This document shows positions 53,922 through 61,607 of a stretch of 64,000 nt of DNA, in pieces (position 1 is the stretch's first letter; each line of letters starts with the position of its first letter). The stretch spans positions 1,594,118 through 1,658,117 of the forward strand of contig NZ_SJPU01000001.1 of assembly GCF_007860105.1 (NCBI RefSeq), in the 5' to 3' direction. The notes under the pieces were generated by a model, which had not been told where the DNA came from, made no database searches, and saw nothing but the letters and a program-made list of their open reading frames with translations. The DNA comes from Allorhodopirellula heiligendammensis. Lineage in GTDB: Bacteria; Planctomycetota; Planctomycetia; Pirellulales; Pirellulaceae. The translations under genes were made by a program, and so were the position numbers.

Positions 53922-55394
53922 TCATCCGCCTTGTTTGTTTGCTTCGATGCGTCGCACAAATGATTCCATGATGCGGCGATAGAGTTCATCTCGCAAAATC
54001 GCATCTTCGACACCTGCGTCGACGTTGGGGTTGTCGTTGACCTCAATCACGAAAAAATTCCCATCAACCTCCTTGAGATCGACGCCATAGAATCCGTTGC
54101 CAATCAAATTCGCCGCTTTGACTGCCATTGCGACGACTTTTCGAGGTGCAGTCTCGACCGGGAATGTCTCAGCCTTGCCGAACTTGGGTCGTGATCCGTG
54201 CGTGGCGGCATCATGTTTGGCAATTTGCCAGTGACCTCGCGCCATGTGATATTTGCAGGCAAAGATGGCTCGTTGGTCCAATACGCCGATTCTCCAATCG
54301 AAATCGGTTCGCATGTACTGCTGGGCGATCACGAGTTCAGAATCGACAAAAAATTCAGCCAGCTTCGTCGCGAGCTCTTGTTCATCTTTGGCTTTCACCA
54401 CACCTTGGGAAAACGCACTGTCGGGACGTTTCAGAACACAGGGAAATGAAAGCTGCGATGCGATGGATTCGGCATTGCGCCGGTGCACGACAAACGTCTC
54501 GGGCGTGGGAAGCTTGGCGCGGGTCAGCAACTCGGCCAGGTAGACTTTGTTGGAACATCGCAGGATGGACAGTGGATCATCCATCACGATCATGCCCGCC
54601 GATTCTGCCCGCCGAGCCATGCGGTAGGTGTGATGGTTGACCGCGGTGGTCTCTCGTAAAAATAGGGCGTCAAACTCCAGTAAACGACTGGCGTCTTGAC
54701 GAGTAATCAGCTCGGCTGCGATCCCAACGCTGGCGGCTGCCTTGACCAGTTTTTTGAGAGCCACTTCGCTCGATGGTGCCAGATCGCCTTCCTCGGGGTT
54801 ATGCAAAATCGCCATGTCGTACCGCATCGACTTTGGTTTGGGCCGATTGGTTGCCCGACTGGCGAAGTGTTTGCGAGCGGCTTCGGCGACGAAACTACGG
54901 TGGTTCTCAGGAACGGCGTTGAGAGCAATTGCAGACGCTCGACGCAACCGCCACTTACTCCGGCGAGTGAATTTGAATCGCAACAGGGGGGCTCGAAAGA
55001 CGCCATATAGTTCCTTTGACAAGCGGTCGTATTTCTTGGCCAGGTTCGCCCCAAAATACACGCTCAACACAAACTCATCACCGTTGAGAGTTTTTAAGGA
55101 AGAAGCGATCAACTCCTCCAAGGCTTGCGGGATCACACGTACCGCAGCAGTCCCATGTAAATCCTGAATCGTTTGCACATCCGGAATCGGACGGTGCCCG
55201 CGGGCTTCGGCCAGGAGTGATACGTAGTAGCCGATACTCTGATAAGAGTAGGAGCGAGACAGGTTATACACCCGTGTCGCGCGGCGAAGATTTGGATCCG
55301 GTGAGGCTAAATAGTCTCGTGGATCGACGGTCTCGACACCGTCAAAGTTTCCCAACCAATCATCGCCAGATTCAGCGATCAGGATTGCGTTCAT
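53922..55394 (-). CDS. RimK-type ATP-grasp ligase with N-terminal RLAN-like domain
   Basis: A 490-residue ligase; ATG at 55394. The first 200 residues match the RLAN (RimK-like ATP-grasp N-terminal) extension: RVYNLSRSYSYQSIGYYVSL, EARGHRPIPDVQTIQDLHG and VYFGANLAKKYDRLSKELYG. The ATP-grasp domain follows (about 200-480) with FLRETTAVNHHTYRMARRAE, VMDDPLSILRCSNKVYLAEL, FPCVLKRPDSAFSQGVVKAK, MRTDFDWRIGVLDQRAIFAC and the metal-binding end FYGVDLKEVDGNFFVIEVND. The family forms amide bonds between a carboxylate, often of a protein or peptide terminus, and glutamate. The substrate is unknown here. Confidence 0.9.
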   Translation of the reverse strand: MNAILIAESGDDWLGNFDGVETVDPRDYLASPDPNLRRATRVYNLSRSYSYQSIGYYVSLLAEARGHRPIPDVQTIQDLHGTAAVRVIPQALEELIASSLKTLNGDEFVLSVYFGANLAKKYDRLSKELYGVFRAPLLRFKFTRRSKWRLRRASAIALNAVPENHRSFVAEAARKHFASRATNRPKPKSMRYDMAILHNPEEGDLAPSSEVALKKLVKAAASVGIAAELITRQDASRLLEFDALFLRETTAVNHHTYRMARRAESAGMIVMDDPLSILRCSNKVYLAELLTRAKLPTPETFVVHRRNAESIASQLSFPCVLKRPDSAFSQGVVKAKDEQELATKLAEFFVDSELVIAQQYMRTDFDWRIGVLDQRAIFACKYHMARGHWQIAKHDAATHGSRPKFGKAETFPVETAPRKVVAMAVKAANLIGNGFYGVDLKEVDGNFFVIEVNDNPNVDAGVEDAILRDELYRRIMESFVRRIEANKQGG

Positions 55395-55428
55395 GCAGGG
55401 GGGTACCATTGCCAGCAAATAGGCTTGA

Positions 55429-56193
55429 TTAAAAATCTGATCGCGGAACGATCGTCATGATATTGGCGTCGTACGTCACAATGCCAAGCAAAATGGCGGA
55501 CGTCAATCGGGAGAGCGGCGCAGCGTACTTGTTCGTCGGCGCCATCGGGTTGGGGTGCAGGGGATCGGCAATCAAAACGGAGGTTGTCGACGGATCATAG
55601 CCATGCAGCACGACAAAGTGCCCCGACGGGTCGCCATGAATATCGTCGGGGATTGCTTCGACCCGGCTGGCATCGACGGCCTCGATCCGCTCACGCCGCT
55701 CATGATACAGGTAGGTGGCACTGAGCCCACAGAGAATTGGGATGCCTCGGACGAGCGTATCGACAATCAGTTTTTCGTCGAGCGGCTGCATGCGAATGCG
55801 ACCCCCGAGACTCAGGAATTGCAGATACGCCTCAGTGGCATTGAACAACCGCAATTGATCCACATCCCGCCGCGTTCGCTTGGCCGTCCATTGAGCCTGG
55901 AGTTTTTCGGTCATCACGTCGCGGGAAAGCATCTCGCCATCGGCGTCAAACCAGGTCGGATCAAAAAATTGCAGGTTGTAAGTGACCATTTCAACGTCGT
56001 ATCCGCGGGCCAACGCGTCGCATGCCAAGTGCACCGCCAGGGTCCCGCCGCTCTCGAGTTCGCCGATCGCCGTAATCAATTCCCTCAAATCAACATGAGA
56101 TCCCCAATAGTCGTAGACGGCCGCCAGGCATGTCGGGCCACAACTCGTGTTGGTCGGTTGAGTTTGAATCTCAAGTTCGAGGGAATGTTTCAT
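55429..56193 (-). CDS. C39-like papain-fold peptidase
   Basis: A 254-residue cysteine peptidase-like protein. The catalytic Cys is in PTNTSCGPTCLAAVYDYWG (about residue 18), the His in SGHFVVLHGYDPSTTSVLIA and the Asp in ADPLHPNP, so the triad is complete. Length and layout match the stand-alone C39-like proteins that accompany RimK-type ligases, not the ABC-exporter-fused bacteriocin peptidases. It could trim the ligase product or transfer peptides. Start overlaps the stop of the MMPL gene by four bases; 34 bases separate it from the ligase gene. Confidence 0.85.
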   Translation of the reverse strand: MKHSLELEIQTQPTNTSCGPTCLAAVYDYWGSHVDLRELITAIGELESGGTLAVHLACDALARGYDVEMVTYNLQFFDPTWFDADGEMLSRDVMTEKLQAQWTAKRTRRDVDQLRLFNATEAYLQFLSLGGRIRMQPLDEKLIVDTLVRGIPILCGLSATYLYHERRERIEAVDASRVEAIPDDIHGDPSGHFVVLHGYDPSTTSVLIADPLHPNPMAPTNKYAAPLSRLTSAILLGIVTYDANIMTIVPRSDF

Positions 56194-58691
56194 GCACGTG
56201 GTCTACTGGGGGATACCGACGAAAATACAACCATGGCTGGCAACATGGTTAGATTCGCAATCGCTGAGAGCGTCAAGGTTGCCGCGACAAGGAGCCCGAA
56301 AGTCGCCGTGGGCACAAACGGACTCGTCACCAAAACTGCGAAACCGATCACCAATGCCATGCTCGCCAGTAAAACGGGAGCTCCTAAATCTGCCGCTGCA
56401 TTCGTTGCTGCGGTTTCCGCCTTCTCGCCGGCAAACCGGCGACGCTGGTAGCCACTCAAAAAATGGATGGAACCATCGATCGATAAACCGATTGAAACGG
56501 CGCCAATCATGGCTGATCCTAGATCGAGCTGCCCACCAAACCAACCCATGCAGGATAGCACCAGGAGGATCGGAAGGGCGTTGACAATCAGTGAACAAAC
56601 CGTCAATCGCCAATCAGCGGTGACAATGAGCAGCAGCAACCCCACCGCAGCGAGCGCGACAGCCAGGGCCGTCCATTGGTCACGCACGAGACTGGCAACT
56701 AAGCGAGACATCAATACCGAGTATCCTGTCACAACGCCCTCTCCAGTTTTGTCGTGCGCCTGCGAGCTGTCCAATTCATGGGTGGCGAAAGACGAATCTG
56801 TCGCTGTCTCAACGGTACGCTGGACCGCCGCCATCAAAGCGGACTTTTCGCGTCCTGATAGCGACTCATCGCTCCGGAGCATGATCCGCATCCGGCGCGG
56901 CTGCGTGGGCTCACTGGCGGTCGGAAAACTCAGCAGGGCTTCGGCAAATGCGGGGATCGCTGCGCGCATGGCCGACAAGCGAACTTCGGGGGGGACGAAC
57001 GATAGCATCGTGACTTGCTCCGCCACGGCATCGGCATCGGCGAGACTGAGTACCTTTCGCAACCGCACGCCGCCCTTGCTAGCGGAACGAGCGTCGTCGG
57101 ATGGAACCTCGATCGCTCGCAGTTGATCTTCCAGCTCCCGCACGCGTTGCAAATATTCAGGCGTGATTCGAGCCGGTGCGGGTAATGTGACGTCCCAGAC
57201 GCCCGCGCCGCCTAAGCGATCCTCGACACGCTGGTAGGCGTGAACGATCGGGCTGGAGGGGCGGAAATTATCGAGGAAGCTGGAGTTCGTCTCTAACCTC
57301 ATCACGTACAGCGTCGAGCTGACCAACAGCATAACCGACGCGATTGTCAGGGGCTTTTGCCAACGCACGCTACCGCGAGCGAACCAGAGCAGAAGCCGAT
57401 GGAATATCGATGTGCCGGTCTGTGGTTCCCTCGCATACGGTGGATGCTGGCGAGCACGGAGGCTGAGCCAAGCCGGTAAACTCAGCATCAAGGGCGAGAA
57501 CAATGCCAGCGAAACCATGACGCAGCACGCTGCCGTGGCGGTCATCACGCCAAACTGGGCAACCGGTCGTACATGTGAAATCGCCAGAGAGGCAAAGCCT
57601 GCCGCGTCGGTGAGGCATGTGCAGGCGATGGGAATGGCGAGCACGGCGATGACCCCGCCCAACGTTGCTCCGGGGGTGCGATACCGCACGGCTAAGTGCA
57701 TAATCGCCGCCACGACGATCACAGAAATCAATGCTAGCAAAATGGTAGATACCAGCGACATCTCCATGCCAGCGACGACCATCAACGCACGGGTGGCGAC
57801 CGTCGACCAGACAATGCAGATCGCCGACAGCAGTACAATGCGAAGGTCCCGCATGGTTACTAGGATGACGATGCAGAGCAGTCCGATGGTGCCGATGGCC
57901 AGCCGTCGGCCATCCGCCACGATCAAGTCAAAGGCATCCTCTAACAGCACCGGTTCGCCCACTAACAGAGCCGCCGACGAGGCTGGCATGGTGGCGGCGA
58001 GACTGCGGAGCTGTCCGATCGTTTCGCTCACTCGACCCGGCTGGGACAGTGTATCGCTACGGAGCATCACGACGATCGACGCCGTCTTCTCATCGAAGCT
58101 GTGCGTGTAGCCCGCAAATAAATTGCGAAACTGCACCGCGACCGGATCGCTGTTTTGAAAGAGTCGCTCAGCTGGCGGGCCGGTTGTCGTGGACGTCGGA
58201 GTGAATGCCGCTGGAGAGAATGCGGTTGACAAAGATGGGCGCAAGTAGCGAAATGCATCGACCAATTTGGCGAGCGATAGCACGCCCTCGACCCCTGCCA
58301 TCGATTCAACTTGCTCCGTCCAGCGGCGGCTGCGGGCAAGTCCCTCGGTGGTCATCAATTGCTCATCGTCGTACACCCACATGACGACGAGGTTGCCTCC
58401 GAATTGCGACTGCATCCGGTGGTAGTCCAGGATCGCAGGATCCGTGGGTGAGAACATGGCGGAGAGCGACCGGTTCATTGTTAACCCGGCCTGCAGATAC
58501 ACCAGTGGGACGAAGCCGATGGCACCGATCGCTAGCAGCCACCATTTCCAGGCGACGAGCTGTGTGGCCAATCGATCAGCCGATCGGGCCAGCAGAGCGG
58601 GACGATCCGGCACAGGACGATCCGACACGGGGCGTACCGCGGGGGTGCGCCGTCGGCGTGCGACTCTCAACAGCCTATGCCACTTCAGCAT
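56190..58691 (-). CDS. RND/MMPL-family exporter
   Basis: An 833-residue inner-membrane protein with the standard duplicated layout: one N-terminal membrane segment (WWLLAIGAIGFVPLVYLQAG), a large periplasmic loop, five segments, a second anchor (PLTIASVMLLVSSTLYVMRL), loop and five segments. Motifs: AIMHLAVRYRTPGATLGGV and IGLSIDGSIHFLSGYQRRR, where the Asp in the second is at the proton-relay position. Transport substrate unknown, but coupling to the peptidase and ligases suggests export of the product they make. The start overlaps the end of lspA by 17 bases, implying translational coupling. Confidence 0.9.
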   Translation of the reverse strand: MLKWHRLLRVARRRRTPAVRPVSDRPVPDRPALLARSADRLATQLVAWKWWLLAIGAIGFVPLVYLQAGLTMNRSLSAMFSPTDPAILDYHRMQSQFGGNLVVMWVYDDEQLMTTEGLARSRRWTEQVESMAGVEGVLSLAKLVDAFRYLRPSLSTAFSPAAFTPTSTTTGPPAERLFQNSDPVAVQFRNLFAGYTHSFDEKTASIVVMLRSDTLSQPGRVSETIGQLRSLAATMPASSAALLVGEPVLLEDAFDLIVADGRRLAIGTIGLLCIVILVTMRDLRIVLLSAICIVWSTVATRALMVVAGMEMSLVSTILLALISVIVVAAIMHLAVRYRTPGATLGGVIAVLAIPIACTCLTDAAGFASLAISHVRPVAQFGVMTATAACCVMVSLALFSPLMLSLPAWLSLRARQHPPYAREPQTGTSIFHRLLLWFARGSVRWQKPLTIASVMLLVSSTLYVMRLETNSSFLDNFRPSSPIVHAYQRVEDRLGGAGVWDVTLPAPARITPEYLQRVRELEDQLRAIEVPSDDARSASKGGVRLRKVLSLADADAVAEQVTMLSFVPPEVRLSAMRAAIPAFAEALLSFPTASEPTQPRRMRIMLRSDESLSGREKSALMAAVQRTVETATDSSFATHELDSSQAHDKTGEGVVTGYSVLMSRLVASLVRDQWTALAVALAAVGLLLLIVTADWRLTVCSLIVNALPILLVLSCMGWFGGQLDLGSAMIGAVSIGLSIDGSIHFLSGYQRRRFAGEKAETAATNAAADLGAPVLLASMALVIGFAVLVTSPFVPTATFGLLVAATLTLSAIANLTMLPAMVVFSSVSPSRPRA

Positions 58692-59271
58692 CAGGATCCG
58701 CCTCAGGCGGCCGCGACAGCATCGCGGCAGGCGGGAAGAAAATCGATTGCACGACGAGCATGACTGCGCCGATGACCAGCAAAGAGTCTGCGATATTGAA
58801 GTTGGGCCATTTCCAGGCGTCCGAAGCCTGCCATAGGATCCAGTCTCGTACGCCGCTTTTCCACTCGACCGGGTACCCCTCCTGCCACCACAAACCTAAT
58901 CGATCATAGAGGTTACCGAATATCCCGCCGGTGACGCAGCCCAATGCAAACGTCAGCCAGGCCGATGTGGCCGCCTTGAAACAGAACAGCCAGAGCAAAA
59001 TTCCTACCAACGCCACCACCGAAATTCCAGCAAACATCATCCCTTTGCCGGCCCCAATGCCAAATACGGCACCGATGTTGACTGCCGTTTCGATACCAAA
59101 GTAGCCATCGATGACCCAGTAGACGTCGCGTTGCCCAGGCAACCCCCGCCACTCGAAAATGGCTTGTTTCGTCCACAGATCTAGCCCCGCGCCGATCACC
59201 GCGAGGCAACCGAACATGAGATAACGCGACGGCGGGACAGCGATAGCAGAGGGGGGCGGGTTGGCTTGCAT
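58675..59271 (-). CDS. lspA: Lipoprotein signal peptidase (signal peptidase II)
   Basis: A 198-residue inner-membrane aspartic protease that removes lipoprotein signal peptides; ATG at 59271. Four membrane segments, with the catalytic motifs GGIFGNLYDRLGLWW (Asp) and PNFNIADSLLVIGAVML (Asp), and NIGAVFGIGAGKG before them. It is somewhat longer than E. coli LspA owing to an N-terminal tail and loop (WQEGYPVEWKSGVRDWI). It is the first gene of the run; whether that reflects function or chance cannot be told, but processing of a lipoprotein component of the exporter is one possibility. Confidence 0.95.
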   Translation of the reverse strand: MQANPPPSAIAVPPSRYLMFGCLAVIGAGLDLWTKQAIFEWRGLPGQRDVYWVIDGYFGIETAVNIGAVFGIGAGKGMMFAGISVVALVGILLWLFCFKAATSAWLTFALGCVTGGIFGNLYDRLGLWWQEGYPVEWKSGVRDWILWQASDAWKWPNFNIADSLLVIGAVMLVVQSIFFPPAAMLSRPPEADPDAEVA

Positions 59272-59514
59272 GGGACGGGTTAACCGGGTGCCGATGAGAT
59301 TGGGAGGGTAGCTCGCGACGAAGAATACACTTCGACGGCCATTCTGTGAACAAGAAAATCTCGTTAGCGATCCCATGCTCCCGACTCTCCGTTACAATCG
59401 ACTCCATGGCGCATGGAACCCGCGGCCAGCGCCGGCGGATCACGAAAGCCACACCACGCCGACCACCTTCCCCACGCGACTTCGTTTCCAAATTTTTAAT
59501 TTCTGTGAATTCTT

Positions 59515-61533
59515 ATGAGCCAGTTCAGGCGATTGTTCTTCCGCAGACCGCAGTCCTCATTCTCTCTCCCGCAAGCGTTCTGTCGCTCACGAGTAGAGAC
59601 TCCATTCGCACGGGGTCTCTTGACGGTCTTCATGCTGCTCGCCGCACTGCCCGCTAACGCAGAAACCACCGCACCGCCTGACGCCGATGTCACGCCTCCG
59701 CAGCCGAATATCCTATGGATTATGTCGGAGGACAATTCAAAACATTATCTCAGACATTTCGACGTCCATGGCGTGGCGACACCAGCGATCGAGTCGATGG
59801 CAGCGCACGGCATCACGTTTGATCGGGCGTTTTCCAATGCGCCGGTGTGCTCGGTCGCCCGCACGACGTTGATCATGGGATGCTACGCTCCACGCATCGG
59901 GGGCCAGTATCACCGCGCGCTCCAGCGTGTCTCCCTGGCGCCGGATATGGAAATGTTTCCTGTCTATTTGCGTGACGCTGGCTACTATACGACCAACAAT
60001 AGCAAGACCGATTACAACGTGTTGCCTAACGAGCAGCCTTGGGATGATTCGAGTAAAAAGGCTTCGTGGAAGAATCGCCCAGACCCCGAAACACCGTTCT
60101 TTCATGTCCAGACCTTTCCGCAATCGCACGAAAGTAGATTGCATTTCAAGCTCGAGGCCTTGGACAAGCCGACGTCGTTCTCTCAAGCCGACGTGGTTGT
60201 GCCGCCCTATCTCCCCGATACCAAACTGACTCGTTTCACCGCCGCATACTACCGGGACCAGATCAGCAAAATCGATGAGCTCGTCGAGCAGACACTCGCG
60301 GAATTGGAAGCGGCAGGCCAACTCGAGAACACGTTTGTGTTTTATTTTGGTGATCACGGCGGCGTCCTGCCGCGATCCAAGGGATATGTTTTTGAAACAG
60401 GTTTGCACGTGCCCCTCGTCGTGCGTGTTCCGGACCAATACAAAAAGATGGTCGATCGCGATCTCGGTTCTCGCACGCCCGGGTTCGTTTCCTTCATCGA
60501 TTTTGGGCCCACCGTGCTGAGCCTCGCCGGGGTGGAATTACCTCAGGGGATCGATGGCCAGCCGTTTCTGGGCAGTGATCTATCGGCGGCCGAAGTTGAC
60601 GCACGCGATTTCACCTTTAGCGACGCCGATCGGATGGACGAGAAGTATGATCTCGTACGGGCGGTTCGGGTGGGCGATTGGAAATACATTCGCTACTTTG
60701 AAGCTCAGTATCCGAATTCACTCAACAATGAGTATCGTTATAAAATGCTCGCCTATCAGCAATGGCGGGACCATTCGCGAGACGCCTCACTGCCACCGGA
60801 ACAGCTGGGCTTCTTTCAGTCTCGTCCCGTCGAAGCCCTGTTTGATCTGTCGGATGATCCAGACGAGATCAACAATCTGGCGACTGACAAGGAGCACGGT
60901 GGTAAACTGACCCAGATGCGGCGTTTGCTGAGTGAGCATTTAAAAGAAACTCATGATCTTAGTTTTGTTCCGGAATCGGTGTTTCTACGTCAGGGATCAG
61001 GCAACCCGGTTGAATTCGGCAACCACCAGGCTGCTGCCATTACGATGTACATCGATACGGCGAATATCGCTCTGCAGCCTTGGGATCATGCCACGACACA
61101 GCTAATCACCAGTATGAATTCAGGCGACCCATGGGTTCGCTACTGGGCTTTTAACGCGGCCAGTTCGATGACGGCGTCCGACGAAGCAGCACGAACGGCT
61201 GCAGCTGACGATGCCACATTGGTGCAACTGGCCGAGCGAGCGATGCTCGATCCGCAACCGCTCGTCGCCGCTCGTGCCGCCGAGTTCCTGGCCATTATCG
61301 GAGCGATGGATCCACGTGAAGTGCTCGTCCGCTGTGTCAAACGCAGTCATGGCGAAGCTGAGGTGTTGCAGATCCTCAATATCGCGACCTTTATCCATGC
61401 CGATGGTCACGGCGAGTTTGCAATTGACGCCGACGCCTTTGAGGTTCCGTTTCGCGTCGGACCCCAGAGCGAAATTTCGCGAAGATTGCGTTATTTCAAC
61501 GAGACGAAAGCCGCTGGTAGATCGAAGCCATGA
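59515..61533 (+). CDS. Sulfatase with atypical CSVAR active-site motif and HEAT-like C-terminus
   Basis: A 672-residue exported enzyme; the signal region (FARGLLTVFMLLAALPANAE) ends near residue 50 after a long basic N-terminus. PQPNILWIMSEDNSKHYLRH opens the sulfatase fold. The position of the modified cysteine reads NAPVCSVARTTLIMG (Cys112), not the usual CxPSR, while YFGDHGGVLPRSKGYVFETG, the second metal motif, is intact. The fold matches the heparan N-sulfatase-like group by SNAPVCS and KYIRYFEAQYPNS. Residues about 520-640 form paired helices (DPWVRYWAFNAASSMTASDE, PQPLVAARAAEFLAIIGAMD) like HEAT repeats. Substrate likely a sulfated polysaccharide; unproven. Confidence 0.88.
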   Translation: MSQFRRLFFRRPQSSFSLPQAFCRSRVETPFARGLLTVFMLLAALPANAETTAPPDADVTPPQPNILWIMSEDNSKHYLRHFDVHGVATPAIESMAAHGITFDRAFSNAPVCSVARTTLIMGCYAPRIGGQYHRALQRVSLAPDMEMFPVYLRDAGYYTTNNSKTDYNVLPNEQPWDDSSKKASWKNRPDPETPFFHVQTFPQSHESRLHFKLEALDKPTSFSQADVVVPPYLPDTKLTRFTAAYYRDQISKIDELVEQTLAELEAAGQLENTFVFYFGDHGGVLPRSKGYVFETGLHVPLVVRVPDQYKKMVDRDLGSRTPGFVSFIDFGPTVLSLAGVELPQGIDGQPFLGSDLSAAEVDARDFTFSDADRMDEKYDLVRAVRVGDWKYIRYFEAQYPNSLNNEYRYKMLAYQQWRDHSRDASLPPEQLGFFQSRPVEALFDLSDDPDEINNLATDKEHGGKLTQMRRLLSEHLKETHDLSFVPESVFLRQGSGNPVEFGNHQAAAITMYIDTANIALQPWDHATTQLITSMNSGDPWVRYWAFNAASSMTASDEAARTAAADDATLVQLAERAMLDPQPLVAARAAEFLAIIGAMDPREVLVRCVKRSHGEAEVLQILNIATFIHADGHGEFAIDADAFEVPFRVGPQSEISRRLRYFNETKAAGRSKP

Positions 61534-61607
61534 GGTTTCTGCAGCCACCGTTCATCGCTGCTTCTTGATAAGCTGCGCTCCGATTCTCTTCGTTCCCTGA
61601 CATAGCT

